Shown piece after piece: positions 1-11,485 of a stretch of 64,000 nucleotides of DNA (the first letter of the stretch is position 1; every line of letters starts with the position of its first letter). The notes beneath the pieces were generated by a model, which saw only the letters and a list, made by a program, of their open reading frames with translations, was not told the origin of the DNA and did no database searches. The stretch lies in NCBI RefSeq assembly GCF_001298675.1, contig NZ_CYIG01000015.1, positions 1 to 64,000 on the forward strand, written 5' to 3'. The translations under genes and the position numbers were made by a program. The stretch is from Paenacidovorax caeni. GTDB lineage: Bacteria > Pseudomonadota > Gammaproteobacteria > Burkholderiales > Burkholderiaceae_C.

Positions 1-51
1 CTGGCACTGATGCACCACGCTCTCAAGGACGTTGTTGACCGAAAGCTCTGA
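1..51 (+). CDS. IS3-family transposase OrfA, C-terminal fragment
   Basis: Frame 1 reads [16 protein letters not shown] and then TGA. This is the usual end of the OrfA helix-turn-helix/leucine-zipper protein of IS3-family elements. The rest lies left of the window. The tetramer A-AAG at 42-45, just before the stop, is a plausible -1 frameshift site. Slipping there continues translation into the orfB frame as ...[11 protein letters not shown], giving the OrfAB transposase. The fragment is too short to show the DNA-binding domain itself. Confidence 0.7.
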   Translation: MALMHHALKDVVDRKL

Positions 52-68
52 CCCCGGAGCGTCGCGAG

Positions 69-881
69 ATGGTTGTCCAAGGTCTTATGGTCGAGCACGG
101 CATGAGCCAGCGCCGCGCCTGCCAGGCCAGCGGCATTGCCCGCTCCACGCTGCGCTACCGACCCATTGCACGCGACGCCTGCGGGGTCATCACCTTCATC
201 CAGGCCTACATGGCGCTCAACCCGCGCCACGGCTTCGGGTTGCTGTACGACAGTGCCCGCCACCAGGGCAAGCCATGGGGTAAGACGGTGCTCTGGCGCG
301 TGTACTGCGAGCTGCGGCTGAACCTGCCACGTCGTGGCAAGAAACGGCTGCCAGCGCGCATCAAGCAGCCCCTGCACGCGGCAGCTCAGCCCAACCAGGG
401 CTGGAGCTGCGACTTCATGGCCGATGCCTTGTGGTCTGGCCGGCGCTTCAGGACCTTCAACGTCATCGACGAGTTCAACCGCGAGGGCCTGCGCATCGAG
501 GTCGACACAAGCCTACCGGCTACTCGCGTCATCCGGGCCCTAAACGAACTGGTGGAGGTGCGTGGTGCGCCACTGTCGATTCGCCTGGACAACGGCCCCG
601 AGTTCATCGCCCATGCCCTGTCCGAATGGGCGAAGTCCAAGGGCATTGCCCTTAACCATATCCAGCCTGGCAAGCCCACGCAGAACGCCTATGTCGAACG
701 ATTCAACAAGACCTACCGTACCGAGGTGCTCGATTGCTACGTCTTTGACAACCTGCAGGAGGTGCGTGACATGACGGCCGACTGGCTGCACCGATACAAC
801 CACCATCGCCCCCATGAAGCCCTCGGCCGCATCCCACCGGTTGAGTACCGTGTCAAACTGTTCCCCAACCTCTACTTCTGA
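69..881 (+). CDS. IS3-family transposase OrfB (DDE integrase-fold)
   Basis: This is the catalytic half of the transposase. The first ~60 residues form the HTH_21-type region ([19 protein letters not shown]). The rve/DDE domain follows from about residue 115. The three acidic residues are visible in [16 protein letters not shown] and NAYVERFN. The C-terminal signature [11 protein letters not shown] is typical of the family. The frame is open from position 39 without an ATG before 69, so the natural product is probably an OrfAB fusion made by -1 frameshifting at the A-AAG at 42-45. The reading frame is intact, so the element could be active if its left end is complete. Confidence 0.9.
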   Translation: MVVQGLMVEHGMSQRRACQASGIARSTLRYRPIARDACGVITFIQAYMALNPRHGFGLLYDSARHQGKPWGKTVLWRVYCELRLNLPRRGKKRLPARIKQPLHAAAQPNQGWSCDFMADALWSGRRFRTFNVIDEFNREGLRIEVDTSLPATRVIRALNELVEVRGAPLSIRLDNGPEFIAHALSEWAKSKGIALNHIQPGKPTQNAYVERFNKTYRTEVLDCYVFDNLQEVRDMTADWLHRYNHHRPHEALGRIPPVEYRVKLFPNLYF

Positions 882-896
882 TTGGCTCAGAAATTC

Positions 897-908
897 GAGG
901 GGACTTCA
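897..908 (+). repeat. Probable right terminal inverted repeat of the IS element
   Basis: GAGGGGACTTCA lies 16 bases after the orfB stop. Read from the outside it is TGAAGTCCCCTC, which has the TG...CA termini expected for IS3-family ends. The partner repeat is outside the window, so this cannot be confirmed here. Confidence 0.5.
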
Positions 909-950
909 AAATGCCGAAAAGAAGACGCTCCACACTTTTTCTTGCACACA

Positions 951-983
951 AAGACAAAGAGCCCTTGAAGGGCTCTTTGTCTT
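951..983 (-). terminator. Strong hairpin terminator downstream of the phosphoribosyltransferase gene
   Basis: AAGACAAAGAGCCCTT (951-966) pairs with AAGGGCTCTTTGTCTT (968-983), a near-perfect 16-bp stem. On the minus strand it follows the stop at 1003 and ends in a T-rich run. It would close the long minus-strand gene block and may work in both directions, shielding it from the IS element. Confidence 0.75.
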
Positions 984-1002
984 GATGACACGTAGGGAAG
1001 CG

Positions 1003-1527
1003 TCAGACCTTCCACTTCTCTAGGAGCTTGTCCGGGTGCATGTTGTCATAGCCCTCAAAAGGCTGATGGATCCAAGGGTTGGTCGGCAAAAACTCCACCG
1101 AATAGTCGGGCGTGAAGGTCGACACCCCTTTGGTCCAGATGACGGCACTGCGCAATTCGGTGATCGGTGCGTAGCTGGTCTTGAGCATCTTGATGACCGC
1201 ATTGAGCGTGTGTCCCGAGTCAGCCAAATCGTCGACCAACAGCACGCGCCCCGCAATCTCGCCCTTGGGGGTGGTGATGAAACGCGCAATGTCTAGGTGC
1301 CCCTGCACCGTGCCAGCCTCGGCACGGTACGAACTCGTCGACATGATGGCCAGGGGCTTATTGAAAATACGACTCAGGATGTCGCCTGGGCGCAGGCCTC
1401 CGCGCGCCAGGCACAGGATGGTGTCAAACTCCCATCCGGACTGATACACCTTGAGCGCGAGCTTCTCAATCAGGTTGTGGTACTCGTCGTAGCTTACGTA
1501 CAGATGCTTGCCGTCTTCGGTCAACAT
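1003..1527 (-). CDS. Phosphoribosyltransferase (xanthine/hypoxanthine-guanine PRT-like)
   Basis: A type I PRTase-fold protein of 174 residues, expected to transfer phosphoribose from PRPP to a purine base (salvage). The PRPP-binding loop is seen as VLLVDDLADSGHTL near residues 95-108, and the pyrophosphate-loop region as CLARGGLRPGDIL near residues 39-51. The gene starts 19 bases after the purA stop and is last in the minus-strand block, before a strong terminator. Its position behind adenylosuccinate synthetase supports a purine role. The exact base specificity (xanthine, guanine or hypoxanthine) cannot be read from the sequence. Confidence 0.85.
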   Translation of the reverse strand: MLTEDGKHLYVSYDEYHNLIEKLALKVYQSGWEFDTILCLARGGLRPGDILSRIFNKPLAIMSTSSYRAEAGTVQGHLDIARFITTPKGEIAGRVLLVDDLADSGHTLNAVIKMLKTSYAPITELRSAVIWTKGVSTFTPDYSVEFLPTNPWIHQPFEGYDNMHPDKLLEKWKV

Positions 1528-1546
1528 GAAAGGCTCCTGAGTCTGA

Positions 1547-4101
<2,555 letters not shown>

Positions 4102-4183
4102 GGGAGGAGGAGAGGCTGTTAAAAACGCGATTCTACCGGCTGGGGTTCAGGCGACCTTGGTCAGGGGAGACAAACCAAGACCC

Positions 4184-4372
4184 TCAAGCCCAAACCAGCA
4201 TCAAAAGGCCGGCGAGGATGCTGCACAGCGCAAAGAAGCGAATCTGCCCATCGCGCATCTGCGCGATCTGCAAGAACGTCCTGCGCCACAGCGACGGCGC
4301 GACAAAGGGCATGAAACCCTCCAGCACGAGCACCAAGGCGCAGGCAAGCCAAAGGCTGTCGCTCCACTCCAT
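4184..4372 (-). CDS. DUF2065 small inner-membrane protein (YjeT-like)
   Basis: A 62-residue protein with two predicted transmembrane helices (about residues 6-24 and 43-61) separated by a short basic loop WRRTFLQIAQMRDGQ. It matches the DUF2065/YjeT family, which commonly sits directly behind hflC. It starts 20 bases after the hflC stop. The function of the family is unknown, and co-occurrence with the HflKC complex is the only hint. Confidence 0.85.
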   Translation of the reverse strand: MEWSDSLWLACALVLVLEGFMPFVAPSLWRRTFLQIAQMRDGQIRFFALCSILAGLLMLVWA

Positions 4373-4392
4373 GACAGGTAGCGCGCCGCTGA

Positions 4393-5304
4393 CTACTTGC
4401 GCGGCGCTGCTGGGGCAGTCGCTGCACTGCCGCCATTGCGCATGGCTTTGAAGAACTCCGAAGAGGACGGATCAACCACCATCACATCGCTTTTCTTATT
4501 GAAACTCGCCTTGTACGCATCAAGGCTGCGATAGAACTGGGCGAATTGCGGATCTTTGCCAAACGCCTCGGCATACACCCGTGCGGCTTCGGCATCGCCT
4601 TCGCCCTTGATCTTCTGCGCGTCACGGTAGGCGTTTGCGACTGTGATCTCACGCTGGCGGTCCGCATCGGCCCGGATTTTTTCGCCTTCCGCAGCACCGG
4701 TCGAGCGCAGTTCATTGGCAACCCGCTTGCGCTCTGCCTCCATGCGGCGATACACCGATTCTGTAATCGCTTCGACGTAGTCCACGCGGGTGATCCGCAC
4801 ATCCACCACATCCACGCCCCAGGGCTTGGCGCCACGCACCGCTTCAAGCACTTCCTTCTTCACATCCGCCATCAAGGCTTCGCGCTTGGTGGAGAGCAGC
4901 TCACGCACCGTACGACGGTTGATTTCTTCCTGGAAGGCGTTGCGCACCACCCGGTTGAGTTGCAGTGCACCGGCATTCTCATCCATACCTACGTTACGGA
5001 TGTACTCCGACGGCTCGGAAATGCGCCACCGAACGTACCAGTCGATCACCACCCGCTGCTTCTCTGCCGTGAGCATGGGCTCGGTGTCAGAGCTGTCGAG
5101 GGTCAGCAAGCGCTTGTCGATGTAGGCCACCGTCTGAAACGGCGGCGGCAGCTTGATGTTCAGCCCTGGTTCGGTGATGACTTCCTTAATCTGCCCCAGT
5201 GCATACACCACACCGAACTGGCGCTGGTCCACCACGAAGAGCATGGAACTGGCCATTGCCAGTGCCAGCAGAATAGTCGTAACAAAAAAACCGACTCGGT
5301 TCAC
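4393..5304 (-). CDS. hflC: HflC, membrane subunit of the FtsH-modulating HflKC complex
   Basis: A 303-residue SPFH/prohibitin-family protein. An N-terminal signal anchor (residues 5-24) is followed by the SPFH domain, beginning around the typical VVDQRQFGVVYALGQIK. A long charged helical region follows (EAERKRVANELRSTGAAEGE) and then KIKGEGDAEAARVYAEAFG, both hallmarks of HflC. With HflK it forms large periplasmic cages around the FtsH protease. It starts 9 bases behind the hflK stop. The Ala/Pro-rich tail is variable among homologues. Confidence 0.95.
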   Translation of the reverse strand: MNRVGFFVTTILLALAMASSMLFVVDQRQFGVVYALGQIKEVITEPGLNIKLPPPFQTVAYIDKRLLTLDSSDTEPMLTAEKQRVVIDWYVRWRISEPSEYIRNVGMDENAGALQLNRVVRNAFQEEINRRTVRELLSTKREALMADVKKEVLEAVRGAKPWGVDVVDVRITRVDYVEAITESVYRRMEAERKRVANELRSTGAAEGEKIRADADRQREITVANAYRDAQKIKGEGDAEAARVYAEAFGKDPQFAQFYRSLDAYKASFNKKSDVMVVDPSSSEFFKAMRNGGSAATAPAAPRK

Positions 5305-5313
5305 AAGGCTCTC

Positions 5314-6594
5314 CTAGCGCAGCTCGCGGTCACGCGAGCGGCTGTTGTCACGGGTACGGGAATCATTGCCAAACCCCGATGGGGCGGCAGCAGGCGCAGA
5401 GCTGGGGCCTGCGGGCGGACCGTCGACCGCAGCCACGGACGGCTGTTGGGCCACGCCTTGCATGATCTTGTCCAGCGGCAAGTACAGCAGGTTCGAGCCT
5501 TGGCGCGACTCCACCAGCACCTTGGTTACATTGCCATAGATTTGCTGCATGGCTTCGAGATACAGGCGGTCACGTGTGACCTGGGGCGCTTTCTGGTACT
5601 CGGCCAGCAAGGCACTGAAGCGCTGCCCGTCACCCTGGGCCTGGGCAACGATACGCGCCTTGTAGGCTGCTGCCTCTTCGCCAAGGCGAGATGCTGTACC
5701 CACTGCACGGGGCACCACATCATTGGCATAGGCCTGCGCCTCGTTCTTGGCGCGTTCGCGCTCTTGCCCTGCCTTGAGCACATCGTCAAACGCCGCCTGC
5801 ACCTGTTCGGGAGGACGAACACCACCTTGCTGCAGATTGATGCCCACAACTTCGACACCGATCTTGTAGCGATCCAGGATGGTCTGCATCAGCTGGCGCA
5901 CGCGTGGGGCGATCTGGTCGCGCTCCTCAGCCAGTGCCGTATCCATCCGCATCTTGCCCACGACCTCGCGCACCGCTGTTTCTGCAGCCTGCACCACGGC
6001 ATCGGCCGGGTTCTTGCTCTCGAACAACCATGCTCGCGCGTCGTTCAAACGGTACTGCACCGCAAACTTGATTTCGACGATGTTTTCGTCTTCCGTCAAC
6101 ATCGCGGAATCACGCAGCCCCGTGCTTTTGATCACGCTGTCTCGCCCTACGTCAGCAGAGCGGATCTGTGTCACGAAAACGAGCTCATGCCTTTGGATCG
6201 GATAGGGCAGCCGCCAGTTGATACCTGCCCCCACAGTGGCCTTGTACTTGCCAAACTGGGTGATCACTGCCTGCTGGCCTTCCTGGACGATGAAAATACC
6301 GGTTCCCATCCAGATGACAAAGGCGATACCTGCGATCAGCCCTGCCCCGATGCCCGCATTGCGCATGTCTGGCTGAAAGCCGCCCCCATTGCCGCCACGC
6401 CCGCCCCCACTGCCACCGCCGAACAGGCCTGACAGCTTGCGGTTAAGGTCGCGCCAGAGCTCATCCAGATCAGGGGGCTGGCCTCCCGGCCCAGGATTAC
6501 GCCGCCCCTGAGGGGGACGGTCGTCCGGCCGATGGGCATCGTCCGCCGGCTTGTCATCACCACGGCCCCAACGCGGATCGTTCAAATTGAACAT
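5314..6594 (-). CDS. hflK: HflK, partner subunit of the HflKC complex
   Basis: The product has 426 residues, starting at MFNLNDPRWG, the usual HflK N-terminus. The frame remains open upstream to 6732, but that extension is not conserved-looking. The cytosolic N-terminus is rich in Asp, Arg and Gly, with a Gly run near residues 63-77. The transmembrane helix (about 88-108) precedes the SPFH domain with FIVQEGQQAVITQFGKY. The conserved PPEQVQAAFDDVLKAGQERER segment marks HflK. The C-terminus is low-complexity Pro/Ala. The Shine-Dalgarno is weak (CGGGGA). It is co-transcribed with hflC. Confidence 0.93.
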   Translation of the reverse strand: MFNLNDPRWGRGDDKPADDAHRPDDRPPQGRRNPGPGGQPPDLDELWRDLNRKLSGLFGGGSGGGRGGNGGGFQPDMRNAGIGAGLIAGIAFVIWMGTGIFIVQEGQQAVITQFGKYKATVGAGINWRLPYPIQRHELVFVTQIRSADVGRDSVIKSTGLRDSAMLTEDENIVEIKFAVQYRLNDARAWLFESKNPADAVVQAAETAVREVVGKMRMDTALAEERDQIAPRVRQLMQTILDRYKIGVEVVGINLQQGGVRPPEQVQAAFDDVLKAGQERERAKNEAQAYANDVVPRAVGTASRLGEEAAAYKARIVAQAQGDGQRFSALLAEYQKAPQVTRDRLYLEAMQQIYGNVTKVLVESRQGSNLLYLPLDKIMQGVAQQPSVAAVDGPPAGPSSAPAAAPSGFGNDSRTRDNSRSRDRELR

Positions 6595-6700
6595 TCCCCG
6601 GATACGCTGCGGCAGCATCGCCCAACGCGGGGCGCAAATTGGAAAAATCATGCAATGTCTCAGAATTGTTGGATGCAGGGCAATCGGGCATTCTGCCCAA

Positions 6701-7903
6701 TCAGACCAGATCCTCCGGTAATTCAGGAGCAATGCCAGGGGTCATGCCCCGGCCCCGCTCAGCGATCACGGTCGCGGTCAATTGCTGGCGCAGCGCCTGC
6801 AGCCCTTCTCCTGTACGCGCACTCAGGAATACGCGCGGCACAGGTCGACCATCCATCTCATAGCTATCTTGCAACTGTAGGGGCCGCTGCTCCGGCGCGA
6901 GCGCATCGAGCTTGTTGAACACCAGCAACTGGGGGATATCCACGGCATCGATTTCAGCCAGCACCTTTTGTACCTGCTGAATTTGTTCCGGGAAATGCGG
7001 ATTGGCAGCATCCACCACATGCAGAAGAAGATCCGCATCCACGGCCTCCTGCAAGGTGGCCTGGAATGCATCGACCAGACCGTGAGGCAAATCGCGGATG
7101 AAACCCACCGTATCCGACAACGACACCGACCGACCCGCATCAACCAAGTACAACTGCCGCGTGGTCGTATCCAAGGTGGCAAAAAGTTGGTCAGCGGCAT
7201 AGGCGCGCGCCTTGACCAGTGCGTTGAACAACGTCGACTTGCCTGCGTTCGTATACCCCACCAGGGAGATGTTGAAGGTGTCACGGCGCTCACGCTGGCG
7301 GCGCTGCGTCGAGCGTTGGCGCTTGACTTTGAGCAAACGTTCCCGGGTACGCTTGATCGCGTCCCCAATCATGCGCTTGTCCAACTCGATCTGCGTCTCT
7401 CCAGGACCGCCTCGCATGCCGATGCCGCCCTGCTGTCGCTCAAGGTGCGACCAGCGGCGCACAAGGCGCGTACTCAGGTACTGCAGCCGCGCCAACTCAA
7501 CCTGAAGTTTGCCTTCATGGCTGCGCGCGCGCTGGGCAAAAATTTCCAGAATGAGCAGGGTGCGGTCATAGACAGGAACTTCCAGGTGGCGCTCCAGGTT
7601 GCGCTGCTGGGCCGGGCTCAGCGCCTGATCGAAAAGCACCTCCACCGCGCCATGCATTTGCACCAGCAGACGAATTTCATCCGCTTTGCCACTGCCCACA
7701 AAAAGAGCAGCATCGGGCGCTTTGCGCTTGCAAGTCAACCGGGCCACGGGATCCAGACCAGCGGTTTGTGCCAGCAAACCCAGCTCTTCGAGTTCGGCAT
7801 CGAAGTGGGGCAAACCGAAATCTACCCCGACCAAAACTACCGCAGCGCCTTTGTGCTGCGCCGAAGCATCAGAACCCACGAAAGCCCTCCTCTGGGCCAG
7901 CAT
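6701..7903 (-). CDS. hflX: GTPase HflX (ribosome-associated)
   Basis: A 400-residue Obg-like GTPase that binds the 50S subunit and splits stalled or stressed ribosomes. The HflX N-terminal domain is followed by the Gly-rich linker GGIGMRGGPGETQIE (about residues 159-173). The G domain has G1 GYTNAGKST (216-224), G3 DTVGF and G4 NKLD. It lies between hfq and hflK, the conserved order. About 106 bases separate it from hflK, so hflKC may have an extra promoter there, but I cannot define one. Confidence 0.95.
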   Translation of the reverse strand: MLAQRRAFVGSDASAQHKGAAVVLVGVDFGLPHFDAELEELGLLAQTAGLDPVARLTCKRKAPDAALFVGSGKADEIRLLVQMHGAVEVLFDQALSPAQQRNLERHLEVPVYDRTLLILEIFAQRARSHEGKLQVELARLQYLSTRLVRRWSHLERQQGGIGMRGGPGETQIELDKRMIGDAIKRTRERLLKVKRQRSTQRRQRERRDTFNISLVGYTNAGKSTLFNALVKARAYAADQLFATLDTTTRQLYLVDAGRSVSLSDTVGFIRDLPHGLVDAFQATLQEAVDADLLLHVVDAANPHFPEQIQQVQKVLAEIDAVDIPQLLVFNKLDALAPEQRPLQLQDSYEMDGRPVPRVFLSARTGEGLQALRQQLTATVIAERGRGMTPGIAPELPEDLV

Positions 7904-7939
7904 CCCCGCACGTACGGGGGGCGGTAGTAGAGCGCAAAC

Positions 7940-8194
7940 TCAGGAAACGCTGGCGTCGCCGTCCGCATTGTCCGCCGTGGAGAAATTCACAGCCCGGCCC
8001 GGAACAATGGTGGAGATAGCGTGCTTGTAGACCATTTGCGTCACGGTGTTGCGCAGCAGCACAACGTACTGGTCAAAGGATTCGATCTGTCCCTGCAGTT
8101 TGATGCCGTTGACCAGATAGATGGAGACCGGCACGTGCTCGCGGCGCAGCGCGTTCAGGAACGGGTCTTGGAGGAGTTGGCCTTTGTTGCTCAC
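7940..8194 (-). CDS. hfq: RNA chaperone Hfq (GTG start)
   Basis: An Sm-like hexameric RNA chaperone of 84 residues that mediates sRNA-mRNA pairing. The Sm1 motif is visible ([19 protein letters not shown]), as is Sm2 with the YKHAIST segment. The correct start is a GTG at 8194, preceded by GGAG six bases upstream, giving [13 protein letters not shown] as in homologues. An upstream in-frame ATG would add 16 non-conserved residues. It lies between der and hflX. A GTG start may hold expression down, in keeping with Hfq autoregulation in other bacteria. Confidence 0.95.
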   Translation of the reverse strand: MSNKGQLLQDPFLNALRREHVPVSIYLVNGIKLQGQIESFDQYVVLLRNTVTQMVYKHAISTIVPGRAVNFSTADNADGDASVS

Positions 8195-8279
8195 GATATT
8201 CTCCGTGTTCAAGAATGTTGTTGTAATACGCCACCTTACCACAGCGCATCGCTTATTCGGGACTCAAGGGCTTTCGCCG

Positions 8280-9620
8280 CTACTCCTTGTCCACGAACGG
8301 ATTGTGCGAGGTCTTCATCTCAATGCGCAGCGGCGTGCCCACAAGGTTGAACTCCTTGCGGAACCGGCCTTCGAGGAAGCGCTTGTACGCATCGGTGACC
8401 AGTTCCAGCGAATTGCCGTGAATGACGATCAACGGCGGATTCATTCCGCCCTGGTGCGCATAGCGCATCTTGGGCCGGTAGCCCCCCACACGCTTAGGTG
8501 TTTGGAACTGCACGGACTCCAGCAGCAGCCGGGTCAAAATGGGTGTCGGCATCTTGCAAGTGGCTGCCTTGTGGGCCTGTACGATCGAAGTCCACACCGG
8601 GCCCAGCCCCTGGCGTTTTTGTGCCGAGATGAAATGTAGGTTGGCGAACTTCAGGAACGACAGCCGCGTCTCGATCGAACGCTCCAGCATCTGGCGCTGG
8701 TAGTCGTCTACCGCATCCCATTTATTCACCGCAATGACCACGGCACGGCCACTTTCGAGGATGTAGCCGGCAATGTGTGCGTCCTGATCCGTCACACCCT
8801 GGGTGGCATCGAGCAGCAGCAGCACGACGTTGGCAGACTCAATCGCCTGCAGGGTCTTCACTACCGAGAACTTTTCGATAGCTTCGAACACCCGCCCCTT
8901 GCGCCGCAAGCCAGCCGTATCAATCAGCTCAAACTTCTGTCCTTGCCGCTCGAACGGAACGGAGATGGCATCGCGCGTCGTGCCCGGCATATCGAATGCC
9001 ACCAAGCGCTCCTCGCCCAGCCAGGTGTTGATCAAGGTGGATTTGCCAACGTTGGGACGCCCCGCAACGGCCAGCTTGACCGGGCCGCTCCCTTCCTGCG
9101 GCCCACCATCGTCTTCAGGCTCAGGCAGGTTCAGCGGCTCCAGAGCCTGCTCCACCAGACCACGAACGCCCTGGCCATGTGCTGCCGAGACGGGGTAGAC
9201 CTCGCCCAGCCCCAGCTCGTAAAACTCGGACAGCTGCACGCCCGATTGCATGCCCTCAGCCTTATTGGCTACCAGCAGGCATGGCTTGCCCAGTCGCCGA
9301 AGATAGTTGGCAATGTCATGGTCCTGCGCCGATACGCCTGCGCGGGCGTCAACTACGAAAACCACCACATCCGACTCGGCCACAGCCTGTTGGGTCTGCT
9401 TGGCCATCTCGCGGAATATGCCGCTTGATGCATCTGGCTCAAAGCCGCCTGTATCAATGACGATGTACTCGTACTTGCCCTGGCGGCCATTACCGTAATG
9501 CCGGTCGCGCGTGAGACCGGCAAAGTCAGCCACGATGGCGTCACGTGACTTGGTCAGGCGGTTAAACAACGTGGATTTACCGACGTTGGGGCGCCCAACG
9601 AGCGCAATAACAGGTTTCAT
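8280..9620 (-). CDS. der: Ribosome assembly GTPase Der (EngA)
   Basis: A 446-residue essential GTPase with two tandem G domains and a C-terminal KH-like domain, acting in 50S subunit maturation. The first G1 (GRPNVGKST, near residues 8-16) and the second ([10 protein letters not shown], near 186) are both intact, with DTGGFE / DTAGLR switch II motifs and NKAEG / NKWD G4 motifs. The conserved KH-like C-terminus contains [10 protein letters not shown]. The start at MKPVIALVG has AGGG just upstream and lies 19 bases after the bamB stop. Confidence 0.97.
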   Translation of the reverse strand: MKPVIALVGRPNVGKSTLFNRLTKSRDAIVADFAGLTRDRHYGNGRQGKYEYIVIDTGGFEPDASSGIFREMAKQTQQAVAESDVVVFVVDARAGVSAQDHDIANYLRRLGKPCLLVANKAEGMQSGVQLSEFYELGLGEVYPVSAAHGQGVRGLVEQALEPLNLPEPEDDGGPQEGSGPVKLAVAGRPNVGKSTLINTWLGEERLVAFDMPGTTRDAISVPFERQGQKFELIDTAGLRRKGRVFEAIEKFSVVKTLQAIESANVVLLLLDATQGVTDQDAHIAGYILESGRAVVIAVNKWDAVDDYQRQMLERSIETRLSFLKFANLHFISAQKRQGLGPVWTSIVQAHKAATCKMPTPILTRLLLESVQFQTPKRVGGYRPKMRYAHQGGMNPPLIVIHGNSLELVTDAYKRFLEGRFRKEFNLVGTPLRIEMKTSHNPFVDKE

Positions 9621-9639
9621 GCCCTGTGACTCCCGCACA

Positions 9640-10797
9640 TCAATCGGGCCGGAAGCCGTAGACCGCGCCATTGCGCGTCACGACGACCAGCGTGTTGGCC
9701 GCAACCACTGGCGTGGCGGCAATGCCGGAGTTGTCGGTGCCGAAGCGATTGAGCGGCTGCCCGTCGTCACGCGAGAGCAAATGCACCCAGCCGGCATCAT
9801 CACCCACCACCACCGAGCGGCCCAGCAGCAACGGTGCCGTGAGCTTGCGGTACTGCAGACGATCGTACGACCAGGCGCGTGCGCCATCGGCACGGCGCCA
9901 GGCCTGCACAAAGCCATTACTTTCCGTGCCAAACAGCAACGTGCCATCACCGTCAATGCCCGTAGCACCGTTGGCAACCTGGCTCCACTGGGTCGCGGCG
10001 CGGGCCGTGTTCACGCAGCCAACGGCTGCCTGAAAAGCGCGCACACAGACACTGTCGTCCACCCGGCTCACCGGGGCGACGAGCTCGACCAAGCGCTCCA
10101 CATCGTTCGTGCCGCGCGGCGTGGCAACAGGCGCCTCCCAGCGCACCGTGCCATTGTCGGGATTGAAGCCCACCATACGCCCCGCCATGCCAGCCACCAG
10201 GGTGTCGCCGACCGCCATGAGGACACCGGGCTGGCGCAGCACCAGAGGCTCACCCTGGCGCTGCTGGCGCCACAGGCGCTGGCCCGTGGCCGCGTCGTAA
10301 GCTGCCAGCGAACGGTCAGCGGCCAGGACAAAAACGCGCTCCCCGGCGACCAGCGGCGCCGTGTAGGCCTGTGCCGTTAGCGGTCGGCGCCAGACTTCGC
10401 GGCCATCGGCCACCACGATGAGTTCATTGCTGTCCGAAACCACGGCCGCACGCTGCCCATCGCTACCAACCCCTGCGATCAGCGGCTGCCCCAGCTGGGT
10501 GCGCCACACATCGCCCCCTGTGCGGGCATCGATCGCCGCCACCGCACCCGTGTCAGAGGCGACGGTCACCACCGAGCCGTTGACATGGACAGCCAGCGCC
10601 AGGCGATCAACCGGACCGACTTTGGCCAGCCAGGCCTGGCGCACGGCCAGCACCGGCTCCATGGCGCCCAGCTCCAGTGGCTTCGGCTTGTTCGAGCCGC
10701 CACCCCACAGCGAACAACCGGACAGCAGCACGGCGGACGCCAACGCCAGCATCCCCAGCGGACGCGCCAAGCGCGCGTGCAAAACGCTGTGCATCAT
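9640..10797 (-). CDS. bamB: Outer-membrane assembly lipoprotein BamB
   Basis: A beta-propeller lipoprotein (385 residues) of the BAM complex that inserts beta-barrel proteins into the outer membrane. The signal peptide ends in the lipobox LLSGC (Cys28). Repeating PQQ-like blades follow, with motifs such as [24 protein letters not shown] and [11 protein letters not shown]. Its ATG overlaps the yfgM stop by four bases (ATGA). The order yfgM-bamB-der is widely conserved in proteobacteria, so envelope assembly and ribosome assembly are co-transcribed here. Confidence 0.95.
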   Translation of the reverse strand: MMHSVLHARLARPLGMLALASAVLLSGCSLWGGGSNKPKPLELGAMEPVLAVRQAWLAKVGPVDRLALAVHVNGSVVTVASDTGAVAAIDARTGGDVWRTQLGQPLIAGVGSDGQRAAVVSDSNELIVVADGREVWRRPLTAQAYTAPLVAGERVFVLAADRSLAAYDAATGQRLWRQQRQGEPLVLRQPGVLMAVGDTLVAGMAGRMVGFNPDNGTVRWEAPVATPRGTNDVERLVELVAPVSRVDDSVCVRAFQAAVGCVNTARAATQWSQVANGATGIDGDGTLLFGTESNGFVQAWRRADGARAWSYDRLQYRKLTAPLLLGRSVVVGDDAGWVHLLSRDDGQPLNRFGTDNSGIAATPVVAANTLVVVTRNGAVYGFRPD

Positions 10798-11468
10798 TTC
10801 GCCCCCCCTTGGGCTGGCGCCCCTGCAGCCGGATCGACACCAAGTGCGTTGAGTTTCACCTCTACGATACGGCGATACTCCTGGCCCTCGTCAAAACGCC
10901 GATAGGCTTTGGTGTATTCCTCGATGGCTTCGGCCTTCTTGCCCTGCAGGGCATAAATATCCCCCCGACGATCGGCTGCGGCGGCATCAAACTCCGGAGG
11001 AATTCCAGACGACAGCTGCTTGAGCGCCTCATCGTAGGCCTGCTGCTGCGTCAGCACGCTGGCCAGACGCAGGCGTGCCAGCGCCTGGTGGCCAGGATCG
11101 GCTGCCTTATCGGCGACCCAGGTGAGTGCGGCCTTGGCGCCGTCCAAGTTACCCGCATCGGCCTGCGCTTTGCCCAGCTGCAGCCCGGCAAGACCGGCCT
11201 GCACCGTGCCCGCATAGCGCTCGCGCAAATCAGCGAAGGCCTGCTCCATACGGCCCTGGTCCTTGGCGGCAACGGCGGCATCCACGGCATCCATCAGCGC
11301 CGAGGCCTGGAATGCCTGGCGGCTTTGCCAGTACTGGTAGCCATTCCAGGCGGCCAGGGCGCCAAACACCACCAACAGCACCGAACTGATCAGCGTGCCC
11401 CAGGCGTTCCAGAAATGCTTGAGTCGGTCAAGCTGCTCTTGTTCTTCGAGGTCGAGGTGATGTGCCAT
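10794..11468 (-). CDS. yfgM: YfgM-type TPR membrane protein
   Basis: A 224-residue protein with a short cytosolic N-terminus (MAHHLDLEEQEQLDRLKHFW), one transmembrane helix (about 23-43) and a periplasmic tetratricopeptide domain (TPR_21 type). In E. coli YfgM associates with the SecYEG translocon and periplasmic chaperones. The start at MAHHLDLEEQ matches homologues. The frame extends 16 codons further upstream without support. The tail is Ala/Gly-rich. It sits 17 bases after hisS and overlaps bamB. Confidence 0.9.
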   Translation of the reverse strand: MAHHLDLEEQEQLDRLKHFWNAWGTLISSVLLVVFGALAAWNGYQYWQSRQAFQASALMDAVDAAVAAKDQGRMEQAFADLRERYAGTVQAGLAGLQLGKAQADAGNLDGAKAALTWVADKAADPGHQALARLRLASVLTQQQAYDEALKQLSSGIPPEFDAAAADRRGDIYALQGKKAEAIEEYTKAYRRFDEGQEYRRIVEVKLNALGVDPAAGAPAQGGAK

Positions 11469-11485
11469 GGAATGCGTTGCAAAAT

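Larger units (their letters stand above)
1..908 (+). mobile_element. Right-hand part of an IS3-family insertion sequence (IS407-like group)
   Basis: The window opens inside an insertion sequence. The tail of orfA (ends at 51) is followed by orfB in the -1 frame and then by a probable terminal inverted repeat ending near 908. The left end and any target duplication lie outside the window, so the boundary at 908 is inferred from the 3' terminal ...GGGGACTTCA. That form fits IS3-family ends, which typically finish in CA. The element sits just downstream of the phosphoribosyltransferase gene and its terminator and does not interrupt a recognisable gene on the visible side. Confidence 0.8.

Noticed and set aside
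4546-6432. Open frame of about 628 codons antisense to hflC and hflK
   Set aside because: Same reason: shadow of real genes, no recognisable product.
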